Source: Rubrivivax sp.
GTDB lineage: Bacteria; Pseudomonadota; Gammaproteobacteria; Burkholderiales; Burkholderiaceae
Direction of reading: 5' to 3'
DNA length: 64,000 bases
Assembly: GCA_016790225.1 (NCBI GenBank)
Contig: JAEUOZ010000005.1
Coordinates: forward strand, 37,661-101,660
The notes under the pieces are model-generated. The model searched no databases. It worked only from the letters and a program-made list of their open reading frames with translations, and was not told the origin of the DNA. Position numbers and translations under genes: made by a program. Each line of letters begins with the position of its first letter. Within the stretch, counting starts at the first letter, position 1. Positions 31,805-39,906 of this stretch are shown piece by piece.

Positions 31805-32547
31805 AAGCTGATCTTCCCGTACCACGCCCGCGCCTGGGAGCGTGTGTTGTCCGCATCGGTCATCACGGCCACGCCGATCAGCCGGCCCGGCGGCTCGCCG
31901 AAGGCGCGCTCATAGTCCTGCACCAGGTTGCGGCGATAGTCGCGCCAGCTGCGCGCCTGGCCGGCACCGGACTCCACGATGATCTTGCGGATGCGGTCGC
32001 TGCGCGGGTTCTTCACGACGCTCTCAGGTACCGTCTCGGTGGCCCAGGCGTACACCAGCGTGGCATAAGGCGGCTCCTCGCCCGTCAGGGCGCGCGCCAG
32101 ATCGAAGAGCATGCGGGCGCGAGCCGGCAGGCGCGACTTGTCGCCGTCGAACGCCAGCACGATGCTCGCCGGCGCATCGGTGCGGTCGATGTCGGCCAGA
32201 TCGGCCTGCGCCAAGGGCGCATCCACCCACCAGGACCAGCCCATCTCCGCCAGCGTCTCCGCCGGCATGTCGACGGTGCGGCGCAGCATGCTGGCCGAGC
32301 CATCCGCGCGCGCTTCGATGGCCCAGCGGCCTTCCTTGGTGGTGAAGCGGTACTGCGTGGCACGCTTGCCCGGCAGCACGTAGGGCTGCCAGCCGGCCTC
32401 CGGCGAGGCTTCGGCACTGGCATCAGCGTCCGCCGGCCGCGGCAACTCCGAGACGGAAGTGCAGGCCGCCAGAGTCCAGACAAGACCCGCCGCCACCGCG
32501 AGGTGACAGGTCAGCCGGCGGGCAGCAGGCAAGAATTCGTGAGGCAT
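31720..32547 (-). CDS. DUF3047-family lipoprotein
   Basis: 275 residues from the ATG at 32547: signal peptide with lipobox TLAAC (Cys29), then a DUF3047-like domain (LRRTVDMPAETLAEMGWSWW, APASIVLAFDGDKSRLP, TLVYAWA, NPRSDRIRKIIVESG, VMTDADNTRSQARAWYGKI). The family is conserved in proteobacteria but has no established function. Its 3' end overlaps the end of lysA by 85 bases on the opposite strand. An ATG at 32592 in the same frame is possible, but neither start has a strong ribosome-binding site. Confidence 0.78.
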   Translation of the reverse strand: MPHEFLPAARRLTCHLAVAAGLVWTLAACTSVSELPRPADADASAEASPEAGWQPYVLPGKRATQYRFTTKEGRWAIEARADGSASMLRRTVDMPAETLAEMGWSWWVDAPLAQADLADIDRTDAPASIVLAFDGDKSRLPARARMLFDLARALTGEEPPYATLVYAWATETVPESVVKNPRSDRIRKIIVESGAGQARSWRDYRRNLVQDYERAFGEPPGRLIGVAVMTDADNTRSQARAWYGKISFYPPAAPPAAPGPACGSVAGTSCSRANN

Positions 32548-32750
32548 TCGAGGTGACCCGATCGAGGCCCTCGAAGAGCCTTCCGCGACCATCCAGGGCC
32601 GAGAGTGTCGGGCTTCCTGAGCCCTGGCGCCTCCGGGCAAGTGCTGCCCCCTGTTGAAAGGGCGTGGGCTTCAGGCGGGATCGACGTCGGATGGCAGTGA
32701 CGCGTGCTCAGCTCTCTGCCCCGAAACCCCGCACGGGTCGCGGAACCCGG

Positions 32751-32785
32751 AAAAGAAAACGCCCAACCGACAAAGGTTGGGCGTT
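32751..32785 (-). terminator. Rho-independent terminator of tRNA-Phe
   Basis: On the minus strand an 11-bp perfect stem (AACGCCCAACC with GGTTGGGCGTT, 32758-32785, 6-base loop) is followed by TTTTCTTTT (32751-32759). It begins 6 bases beyond the encoded CCA of the tRNA, as expected for its terminator. Confidence 0.9.
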
Positions 32786-32790
32786 GATCC

Positions 32791-32866
32791 TGGTGGCCAA
32801 GGGCGGAATCGAACCACCGACACGCGGATTTTCAATCCGCTGCTCTACCAACTGAGCTACTTGGCC
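32791..32866 (-). tRNA. tRNA-Phe (anticodon GAA)
   Basis: 76 nucleotides on the minus strand, from GGCCAAGTAGCTCAG to the genomically encoded CCA end. The acceptor stem GGCCAAG pairs with CTTGGCC. The D-arm (AGCTCAGTTGGTAGAGC), an anticodon loop reading TTGAAAA and the T-arm GGTTCGATTCC are all canonical. Confidence 0.97.
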
Positions 32867-32900
32867 GTGAACCGAAGATTATAGGGCAGCTGCGCAGGGC

Positions 32901-33611
32901 TCAGCCGCCGCGGCGGTTGCGCGTGAGATCGACGCCCAGCTGCTTGAGCTTGCGGTACAGGTGCGTGCGCTCCAGCCCGGTCTTTTCGGCCACGCGGGTC
33001 ATCGAGCCGCCTTCCTTGGCGAGGTGGAACTCGAAATAGCTCTTCTCGAACTGATCGCGCGCCTCGCGCAGCGGCTTGTCCAGATCGAAGCTCTGGTGCG
33101 AACTCAGGCCGTTGCTCTCCGCCGTGCTGATCAGGCCGCCGTACACCTCATGGGGCGGCAGACCGAGGCCGGGCGGCAGGCTGGACACCACCGGCATGCC
33201 CATGCGCGGAGGCAGGCCGCCGGCAGCGCCCGAAGGCTCGCGAGGCGCCGGCCGCACCAACGCCTGCTCCACCGCACGCAGCAGCTTCTGCAGCGTGATC
33301 GGCTTTTCCAGGAACGCCGAGGCGCCGAACTTGGTGGCTTCCACGGCGGTATCGATCGTGCCGTGGCCGCTCATCATGATGACCGGCATGGTCAGCATGC
33401 CGCAGCCCGCCCATTCCTTCAGCAGCGTGACGCCATCCACATCGGGCATCCAGATGTCCAGCAGCACCAGATCGGGCTTGAACAGTTCGCGCGCGGCCCG
33501 CGCCTGCGCTGCGTTTTCGGCCAACTCGACGGTATGCCCCTCGTCGGTCAGGATCTCGGACAGCAGGGCGCGGATGCCCAACTCGTCGTCGACTACAAGA
33601 ATGGTGGCCAT
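32901..33611 (-). CDS. NtrX-like response regulator lacking the AAA+ domain
   Basis: 236 residues from the ATG at 33611. Receiver domain 1-120 with acidic pocket D8/D9, phosphoacceptor D52 (LLDIWMPDVDG), a Ser in VIMMSGHG and K in FLEKPI. About 55 residues of Pro/Gly-rich linker lead directly to a C-terminal Fis-type helix-turn-helix (SMTRVAEKTGLERTHLYRKLKQLGVDL). The sigma54-activating ATPase domain of classical NtrX is absent. Paired with the upstream NtrY-like kinase, 39 bases away. Without the ATPase it cannot open sigma54 promoters in the usual way and may act as a repressor or conventional activator. Confidence 0.88.
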   Translation of the reverse strand: MATILVVDDELGIRALLSEILTDEGHTVELAENAAQARAARELFKPDLVLLDIWMPDVDGVTLLKEWAGCGMLTMPVIMMSGHGTIDTAVEATKFGASAFLEKPITLQKLLRAVEQALVRPAPREPSGAAGGLPPRMGMPVVSSLPPGLGLPPHEVYGGLISTAESNGLSSHQSFDLDKPLREARDQFEKSYFEFHLAKEGGSMTRVAEKTGLERTHLYRKLKQLGVDLTRNRRGG

Positions 33612-33650
33612 GAGGCTGTTGTCGTGACCGATCCGAGCGCCGGACACGGG

Positions 33651-35861
33651 TCAGGCGGCAGTCGCCCTGGGCGGCTCGGGGGGCGGTTGGAAAAGTGAAA
33701 ATGATAACGAAACGCGTGCGCCTCCGGCCGCAACATTGCTCAGCCGCAGCCGCGCGCGATGCTCGTCGGCGATCTTCTTCACCACCGCCAGGCCCAGTCC
33801 CGTGCCCTTGGGCTTGGTGGTGACGTAGGGTTCGAAGGCACGTTTCAGCACATGTTCGGCAAAGCCGGGGCCGGTGTCGCTGACGATCAGGCGGACCCAC
33901 TGCGCACTGCCGTCGGTGGCCGATGCGGTATCGGTGCTCACGGAAACGGTGCCCCCTTGCGGGCCGATCGCATCCAGCGCGTTCTGCACCAGGTTGTGCA
34001 CCACCTGCCGCAGCTGGCTGGCGTCACCCAGGATCTGCGGCAGCGCCTGGCCCAGCCGGGCCTGAAGGCGCCCGTGCTCCTGATCTTGTCCGTACAAGGC
34101 CAGCACCTCGCTGACCAGCACGTTGAGGTCCAGCGGCAGCATGGTCGCGGTGGGCAGACGCGCGTAGTCGCGGAACTCGTTGACCAGCTGCTTCATCGCC
34201 TGGACCTGGGCCACGATGGTGCCCACGCCGCGGCGCAGCATGGCCTGGTCGGCGCCTTCCAGCTTCGCGTCCAGCTTGTGCTGCAGGCGCTCGGCCGAGA
34301 GCTGGATCGGCGTCAGCGGGTTCTTGATCTCGTGCGCCAGGCGCCGTGCCACTTCGGACCAGGCCTGGGTGCGCTGCGCAGAGACCACGTCCGTGATGTC
34401 GTCAAAGACCAGCAGCCGCTCGGCGCCGGAGAGGTTGGCGCCGCGCACCAGCAAGGTCGTTGCCGAAGGCTGCCCCGCCTTCAGATCGAAGGAATCCTGC
34501 CACTGGCCACGCTCGCCGGGTTCGGGGCTGGTGTCCAGGGTCTCGAAACGCTGCTGGACGGCCCGCGCAAAGTCCTCCAGCCCGGGCACATCGCCCAGAC
34601 GACGGCCCTGCCAGGCCTGCAAGGGCTGGCGCAGGATGCGCGTGGCGCCCGGGTTGGCGCTCTGCACGCGTCCCAGCCGATCGAAGAGCACGACACCGGC
34701 CGTGAGGTTGTCCAGGATCGTCTGCATCTGCGATGCGCCGCGCTGCACCTGTTCGCGCGCGTCGGCCACCTGCTGCGTCATGGCGGCGAACGATCGGGTG
34801 AGTCCGCCCAGCTCGTCATCGGAGGCAAACACCGGCCGCGCCGCCAGGTTGCCCGCGGAGACCTCGCGCACGCCGTCGGCCAGCAGCAGCAGCGGCCTGA
34901 CGAGCTGGTTGCCGAGCAAGGCGGCCAGCAGCACGGCGCCGAAGACCGAGAGCACGAGCCCCAGCGTGAGCGTGCCGATGTAGACCCGGCGCAGGCCGTC
35001 GCGGGACAGCGCACGCGCCTGGTACTCGCGGTAGGCCGACTGCACCGCCAGCGCATTGCTGGCCACCGAAGGCGGCACGGTCTGGCCCATCATGACAAAG
35101 CGCTCGGAGGCCGCGCCCAGTCCGATGCCGCGTTCGTTCAGGCGCGCCAGCGCGCGCACCCGGGCGCCCAGCTGGCTGGAGCCCGGGTCGTCGTCCAGGC
35201 CATCGATCTGCGTCGTGCGCCCGGTGCTGCGCGCCGTGCGCAGCATGGTGGCCGAAGGTCGCTCGGGTGCGATGCTGCCGGCACGGCTGCCCACGGCCAG
35301 CAGCACCTGCCCGTTGCCGCCCACGAGCGAGAGGTCTTCCACGGCCAGCTGCTGACGCAGCCGCTCCAGCGTCAGTGGCGTCACGGGGCCGGCGATGCCG
35401 GCGTCGGCCAGCCTCTCGGCGGCGAGCTCGGCCTTGGCCGCGAGGTCATCGCGCAAGGTATCCAGCGTGCTCTTGCCCAGCGCCAGGCCGGCATCGAGCG
35501 CCTGCGCCAGCCGCACATCGAACCAGGCTTCGATGCTGCGCGAGGCAAACTGGTAGGACACGGTGTAGATCACCAGGCCCGGCAGCACGCCCACCAGCGC
35601 AAAGATGCCGGCCAGCTTCACCAGCAGCCGGCTGCCGAACTTGCCACGCCGCAGCCGCAGCCACAGCCGCACGACGGCCACGCCAACGACGAAGGCCAGC
35701 AGCGCCGCCACGGCGGCATTGACCCAGAAGAGCCAGACGAAGCGGCTCTCGTCGATGGCCGCCTCGGGATCGGCAAAGGACACGACATAGGCCAGCACCA
35801 GCGCCACGCCCGTGGCGGCCACGAGGGCGACGATGAGCGACCAGCGCGTGGACTTGCTCAA
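33651..35861 (-). CDS. NtrY-like membrane sensor histidine kinase
   Basis: 736 residues from a TTG at 35861 that has GGAGG 4 bases upstream; no better start precedes the first membrane helix. Three membrane helices lie in the first 110 residues, then a periplasmic region, a further helix (LGLVLSVFGAVLLAALLG), HAMP, PAS (TILDNLTAGVVLFDRLGRV), H-box with His510 (RRLAHEIKNPLTPI), and N, G1 and G2 boxes (NLVQNALDAI, DTGPGF, GTGLGLAVV). Gene order rsmB-DUF4390-ntrY-ntrX is a betaproteobacterial constant. The signal is unknown; NtrY-type kinases are usually linked to nitrogen or redox status. Confidence 0.9.
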   Translation of the reverse strand: MSKSTRWSLIVALVAATGVALVLAYVVSFADPEAAIDESRFVWLFWVNAAVAALLAFVVGVAVVRLWLRLRRGKFGSRLLVKLAGIFALVGVLPGLVIYTVSYQFASRSIEAWFDVRLAQALDAGLALGKSTLDTLRDDLAAKAELAAERLADAGIAGPVTPLTLERLRQQLAVEDLSLVGGNGQVLLAVGSRAGSIAPERPSATMLRTARSTGRTTQIDGLDDDPGSSQLGARVRALARLNERGIGLGAASERFVMMGQTVPPSVASNALAVQSAYREYQARALSRDGLRRVYIGTLTLGLVLSVFGAVLLAALLGNQLVRPLLLLADGVREVSAGNLAARPVFASDDELGGLTRSFAAMTQQVADAREQVQRGASQMQTILDNLTAGVVLFDRLGRVQSANPGATRILRQPLQAWQGRRLGDVPGLEDFARAVQQRFETLDTSPEPGERGQWQDSFDLKAGQPSATTLLVRGANLSGAERLLVFDDITDVVSAQRTQAWSEVARRLAHEIKNPLTPIQLSAERLQHKLDAKLEGADQAMLRRGVGTIVAQVQAMKQLVNEFRDYARLPTATMLPLDLNVLVSEVLALYGQDQEHGRLQARLGQALPQILGDASQLRQVVHNLVQNALDAIGPQGGTVSVSTDTASATDGSAQWVRLIVSDTGPGFAEHVLKRAFEPYVTTKPKGTGLGLAVVKKIADEHRARLRLSNVAAGGARVSLSFSLFQPPPEPPRATAA

Positions 35862-35931
35862 GATGCCTCCCAGGCCCGACGGCCACCTGAAGGCGGGGCG
35901 AGGCGTGTGCGAAGGGCGTGGGGGCCGGCCA

Positions 35932-36516
35932 TCACTCGACGCGCAGCGTGCGCTCCAGGCCCAGCTGCCATCCGCCGCCCCCAGTGAGCCCCACCTGCAT
36001 GGGCGGCGGCAACTGGGCGGTATCCAGCCGGAAGCTGAACTCCACGTAGTGCCGGGCATCGGGATCCAGCTGCGACAGCTCGGCCAGACGCCAGCCCGAG
36101 GTGCGCGTGATCATGGCCATGGCCTCGGACAGCGTGCTGTAGTTCTGCGTCAGCGCGCCAATGCCCAAGCGCCAGCTGCCGGTCAGCGGCTGATACGCCA
36201 GCCGCCACTGCCTCGAGACACGCGCCACGCGCTCGTCCCGCCAGTACCAGCGGTGGCGGTACAGCGTGGCCTGCGCGAGAAAGTACATCGGCACGCCACG
36301 CATCAGCGCGTCTTCCACGCCACGCGGCAGCTGCGTGCGCAGCGAGAACTCCAGCGTCAGCTGACCGTCCTGCCGGTCCAGTGCCAGGGCCGCCACATCG
36401 ACCCCCTGGGCTCGCGAGGCCGGCGTTGCCGCCAGCGCGACCAGGCACACGGCCACCAGCACCGCCAGCCGCCGCGCGAGCCTGTGGCCCCAGGAATTGG
36501 TCAACACTCGCGGCAT
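35932..36516 (-). CDS. DUF4390-family exported protein
   Basis: 194 residues with a signal peptide (RLAVLVAVCLVALAATPASRAQG) and the DUF4390 domain (FSLRTQLPRGVEDALMRGVPMYFLAQATLYRHRWYW and LSEAMAMITRTSGWRL). Function unknown; consistently encoded between rsmB and the NtrY-like kinase, which suggests an envelope role tied to that sensor. The start is the ATG at 36516, 32 bases after rsmB. Confidence 0.82.
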   Translation of the reverse strand: MPRVLTNSWGHRLARRLAVLVAVCLVALAATPASRAQGVDVAALALDRQDGQLTLEFSLRTQLPRGVEDALMRGVPMYFLAQATLYRHRWYWRDERVARVSRQWRLAYQPLTGSWRLGIGALTQNYSTLSEAMAMITRTSGWRLAELSQLDPDARHYVEFSFRLDTAQLPPPMQVGLTGGGGWQLGLERTLRVE

Positions 36517-36548
36517 CGGTGAAAGCCGGCTCCAGCCCGCGGGCGGGC

Positions 36549-37940
36549 TCAACGCTTGACGAGCAAGGCGTAACAGAACCCGTCCCCGGGAGGCGCTCCG
36601 GCATCGCTCAAGGGTGTCTCGGCATTCTGGGGCAGGGGCAGCAGATGCCCTGGAGACGCTGGATGCAGAAGCGCCGTCCCGCCCGGCTGCCGTTGCAAAA
36701 ACGCATCGATCTGGTGCGAGCCTTCCGCCTTGAACAGCGAACAGGTCGCATAGAGCAGGCGGCCGCCGGGGCGCAGCAAGGGCCACAAGGCGTCCAGCAG
36801 GGCCGCCTGCGTCTGCGCAAGTGCCTCCACATCCGACGCTCGCCGCAGCCAGCGAACGTCCGGGTGGCGGCGCACGATGCCGGAGGCCGTGCAGGGCGCG
36901 TCCAGCAGGATGGCGTCGAAGGGTCTGCCGTCCCACCAGGCGACTGGCTGGCGCGCATCGCCGGCCTGCACCTGCGCCCGGAGGCCCAGGCGCTGCAGGT
37001 TCTCTCGCACACGCAGCAGCCGCGCGGCATCCTGATCCAGCGCCAGCAGCTCAAGCTCGGCCAGCTCCAGCAGATGCGCCGTCTTGCCGCCAGGCGCCGC
37101 GCAGGCATCCAGCACGCGCGCGCCGGGCGGCAATGGCGGCAAGGGCTGCGCGGGGCTGCCGCCCAGCAGCAGCGGCGCCGCGACTTGCGCGCTGCTGTCC
37201 TGAACCGAGACCCAGCCGTCGGCGAAGCCGGGCAGGCGGCTCACCGCACAGGGCTGGTCCAGCGTGATCGACAAGGGCTCTTGCGCAGCACCTGGCGGAA
37301 GCTGCCCCGCGCCCCGCAAGCCGGGCAAGGGATCCAGCCGGGCGCTCAGGCCTGCCGATTCCAGCTGCTGCAGATAGTCGCCGGGCGTCATGCGCCTGCG
37401 GTTCACGCGCAAGCTCATCGGCGGGCGCCCTTGTGCCGCGCGCAGCAGGCTCTCCGCCTGACCGGGCCAATCGGCCTGCAGCCGACGGATCCACCAGGGC
37501 GGATGGTTGAGGCTCGCCTCGGGGCTGGAGGCCAGACGTTCGACCAGGGCCGGCTGCTCGCGCAGGAAACGGCGCAGGACTGCGTTGACGAACCCCGCGC
37601 TGGCCGGCGCCCGCCGGCGCGCGGCAGCCACGGCCTGATCGACCAGGGTGTGCGCCGCATACGGTGGCTGCGAGGCCGGCCACAGCAGGGCCAGGGACGT
37701 CAGCAGCAAGGCATCCACCCGCGGCGGCGGGGCGCGCTCCGCCAGCAGCCCGCGCAGGGCTTGCGCCGCACCCAGCCAGCGCAGCACATGAAAGCTCAGC
37801 GCCTGCACGCCCGGCCGCAGATCGGGCGCCACGCCCGCTAGCACATCCGTGAGCGACTGTCCTTCACGCACGGCGGCAACCGCATCGGCACAGAGGTCGA
37901 GCTGGCGGGCCAGGCTCGGGCCGGCGTGGACTGGGTTCAT
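36549..37940 (-). CDS. rsmB: 16S rRNA m5C967 methyltransferase RsmB
   Basis: 463 residues: an N-terminal NusB-like RNA-binding domain (to about 150) and a C-terminal SAM-dependent methyltransferase with VLDACAAPGGKTAHLLEL (SAM site), DAPCTASGIVRRHPD (motif IV cysteine) and ATCSLFKAEGSHQI (catalytic cysteine of motif VI). It methylates cytosine 967 of 16S rRNA. The start is the ATG at 37940 (MNPVHAGPS), as the longer frame reads into non-coding sequence. First gene of the rsmB-DUF4390-ntrYX run. Confidence 0.93.
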   Translation of the reverse strand: MNPVHAGPSLARQLDLCADAVAAVREGQSLTDVLAGVAPDLRPGVQALSFHVLRWLGAAQALRGLLAERAPPPRVDALLLTSLALLWPASQPPYAAHTLVDQAVAAARRRAPASAGFVNAVLRRFLREQPALVERLASSPEASLNHPPWWIRRLQADWPGQAESLLRAAQGRPPMSLRVNRRRMTPGDYLQQLESAGLSARLDPLPGLRGAGQLPPGAAQEPLSITLDQPCAVSRLPGFADGWVSVQDSSAQVAAPLLLGGSPAQPLPPLPPGARVLDACAAPGGKTAHLLELAELELLALDQDAARLLRVRENLQRLGLRAQVQAGDARQPVAWWDGRPFDAILLDAPCTASGIVRRHPDVRWLRRASDVEALAQTQAALLDALWPLLRPGGRLLYATCSLFKAEGSHQIDAFLQRQPGGTALLHPASPGHLLPLPQNAETPLSDAGAPPGDGFCYALLVKR

Positions 37941-37963
37941 GATGCGCAGTCTAGTGGTCACGA

Positions 37964-37986
37964 CCCGGCGCAGCAGCTGCGCCGGG
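37964..37986. repeat. Perfect 10-bp hairpin in the rsmB-folE divergent region
   Basis: CCCGGCGCAG (37964-37973) and CTGCGCCGGG (37977-37986) form a perfect inverted repeat with a 3-base loop. It lies 24 bases upstream of the rsmB start and 127 bases upstream of folE. It is very stable and has no adjacent T-tract. A role as an operator or leader hairpin is possible; the sequence gives no further clue. Confidence 0.5.
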
Positions 37987-38112
37987 CGAGCCCCGGCCGG
38001 CGGTGCAGACCCGCCCCGGGGACTTGCCCGCCTTGACTTGATCAACGGGCCGGCTACAACCGGCCTGTGGCGAGGCTGAACTGTGCCCGCTCTCCCAAGA
38101 GGAAACCCGAAC

Positions 38113-38862
38113 ATGCCCCTGAAGCCCGTTTCACTGCACGCCCCGGCGCGCATCTTTCGCAGCGAAGACGAACTGGCGCAGCTCAGCGCGAGCGAGCGCA
38201 TCCGCTACCGCCTGATGACCGCGGACCGCCGCTACCACGCCAACGACAACATCGCGGACTTCGTGCGCGAAGGCGAGATGGACGAACTGAAGGCCGAGGT
38301 GGCGGCCAAGGTGCAGGAAGTGCTCAAGGCGCTGGTGATCGACACCGACAGCGACCACAACACGAACGAGACGGCAAAGCGCGTGGCCAAGATGTACCTG
38401 GAAGAGATCTTCCGCGGCCGCTACACGGCGATGCCCTCGGTGACCGAATTTCCCAACGCCGAGCGGCTGAACGAGCTGATGATCGTCGGCCCCATCACCG
38501 TGCGCAGCGCCTGCAGCCACCACCTGTGCCCGATCATCGGGCGCGTGTGGATCGGCATCCTGCCTAACGAACATTCCAATCTGATCGGGCTGTCCAAGTA
38601 CGCACGCATCTGCGACTGGATCATGAGCCGGCCCCAGATCCAGGAAGAGGCCGTGACCATGCTGGCCAACGAGCTGCAGGAACGCGTAAAGCCCGATGGC
38701 CTGGGCATCGTGATGGAGGCCGATCATTTCTGCATGCACTGGCGCGGCGTGAAGGACGATGAATCCGCGATGGTCAACAGCGTGATGCGCGGCGCCTTCC
38801 TGAAGGATCCGAACCTGCGCCGCGAGTTCCTGTCGCTGCTGCCCAATCGGCGCCAGAGCTGA
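38113..38862 (+). CDS. folE: GTP cyclohydrolase I
   Basis: 249 residues from the ATG at 38113 (AGAGGA about 10 bases upstream; a GTG at 38083 is less likely). It converts GTP to 7,8-dihydroneopterin triphosphate, the first step of folate/pterin synthesis. The zinc ligands are Cys134 and His137 (ACSHHLCPI) and Cys207 (DHFCMHWRG). NTNETAKRVAKMYLEEIFRG and GLSKYARI are family signatures. The pterin product may also feed the molybdenum and other pterin-dependent systems. Divergent from rsmB; a BLUF gene follows after 55 bases. Confidence 0.93.
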   Translation: MPLKPVSLHAPARIFRSEDELAQLSASERIRYRLMTADRRYHANDNIADFVREGEMDELKAEVAAKVQEVLKALVIDTDSDHNTNETAKRVAKMYLEEIFRGRYTAMPSVTEFPNAERLNELMIVGPITVRSACSHHLCPIIGRVWIGILPNEHSNLIGLSKYARICDWIMSRPQIQEEAVTMLANELQERVKPDGLGIVMEADHFCMHWRGVKDDESAMVNSVMRGAFLKDPNLRREFLSLLPNRRQS

Positions 38863-38917
38863 ACGCCGGCACCCGCACCCATCCGATCCGTCCATCCGCC
38901 CCCGGGAGCCCGCCCTC

Positions 38918-39343
38918 ATGCTTGTTCGCCTGCTGTATGCCAGCCGTGCCGTCCGCGCCATCGATCAGGAGGAACTGCTGGCCATCCTGCGGCAGAGCAA
39001 GGCGGCCAACCCCAGGCACGGCATCACCGGCGTGCTGTGCCTGTCGGACGGCATCTTCCTGCAGGTGCTGGAAGGCGGCCGCAGCGCCGTCAACAAGCTC
39101 TACAACCGCATCGCTGCCGATCCGCGGCATACCGATGTCGAGCTGCTGCTCTACCAGGAGATCGGCGAGCGACGCTTTGCCGGCTGGTCCATGGGGCAGG
39201 TCAACATGTCCCGCCTCAACCCTTCGCTGATGCTGAAGTACTCGGCCACGGCAACGCTGGACCCTTATGCCGTCTCCGGCGCGGTGTCCCTGGCGCTGTT
39301 CGAGGAGCTGGTGGCCACGGCCTCGGTGATGGGGCAGGTCTGA
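38918..39343 (+). CDS. Stand-alone BLUF-domain blue-light sensor
   Basis: 141 residues, essentially one BLUF domain plus a short C-terminal helix. The flavin-contacting residues are all present: Tyr7 (LLYASR), Asn31 (NPRHGITG) and Gln49 (FLQVLEGG), with Trp90 and Met92 in GWSMGQV. Short BLUF proteins act by light-dependent contact with a separate partner rather than through a fused output domain. The gene is 55 bases downstream of folE in the same direction and close to cbbR; a link to either is not proven. Preceded by CCGGGAG. Confidence 0.92.
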   Translation: MLVRLLYASRAVRAIDQEELLAILRQSKAANPRHGITGVLCLSDGIFLQVLEGGRSAVNKLYNRIAADPRHTDVELLLYQEIGERRFAGWSMGQVNMSRLNPSLMLKYSATATLDPYAVSGAVSLALFEELVATASVMGQV

Positions 39344-39415
39344 GCCTGCGCGGCGCGCCGAAAGGCGCAAGCGCGCCCGGGACCGGCAAGACGCGATGGC
39401 GACGGGATGGCCGCT

Positions 39416-39868
39416 TCAGCGCGGCACGTTGCGCTGCAGCACCTTGCCCATGCTGATGCGCGGCTCCACGGCATAACCCAGCCGTTCATAGAACGCCGCA
39501 GTCGCGTCATTGCTGGCGACCAGCTGCAGATTGATCTTCAGGCAGCCGCGCGCCTCCAGCGCCTGCTCTGCATGGCGCACGAGTGCGCTGCCGATGCCCG
39601 CGCCCCGAAGCGGCGCCTGCACGGCCACCGAGTACAGCCATCCGCGGTGCCCGTCGTAGCCAGCCATCGCCGTACCGATCACCGCGTCCTGCAAGCCCTG
39701 CGCCACGAACAGCAGGCCATCGCTGAGGGCCAGCTTCTTGTCGAGCGACAGCGCGGGATCGTTGTGGGCCGTTCCGTAGGCAAAGGCGCTTTGCCACAGC
39801 GCAATGACGCCGGCTCGGTGCCGTGTGTCGTCATAGCGCGTGATGCTGATGGGCTGGATCGAACTCAT
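39416..39868 (-). CDS. GNAT-family N-acetyltransferase (YpeA-like)
   Basis: 150 residues with the acetyl-CoA-binding motif APLRGAGIGSALVRHAEQAL and the C-terminal NDATAAFYERLGYAVEPRISMGK. The overall pattern resembles the YpeA/RimI-related acetyltransferases. Substrate not predictable. The ATG is at 39868; 38 bases separate its start from the end of cbbR, which runs in the same direction. Confidence 0.85.
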   Translation of the reverse strand: MSSIQPISITRYDDTRHRAGVIALWQSAFAYGTAHNDPALSLDKKLALSDGLLFVAQGLQDAVIGTAMAGYDGHRGWLYSVAVQAPLRGAGIGSALVRHAEQALEARGCLKINLQLVASNDATAAFYERLGYAVEPRISMGKVLQRNVPR

Positions 39869-39906
39869 GGCGTGACCGCTCCTTCAAGGTCTGCAGCGCC
39901 CGCGCG

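Noticed and set aside
33759..35987. Open frame of 742 codons on the plus strand
   Set aside because: Antisense to the NtrY-like kinase; rich in Gln/His/Arg repeats typical of reverse-complement coding frames.
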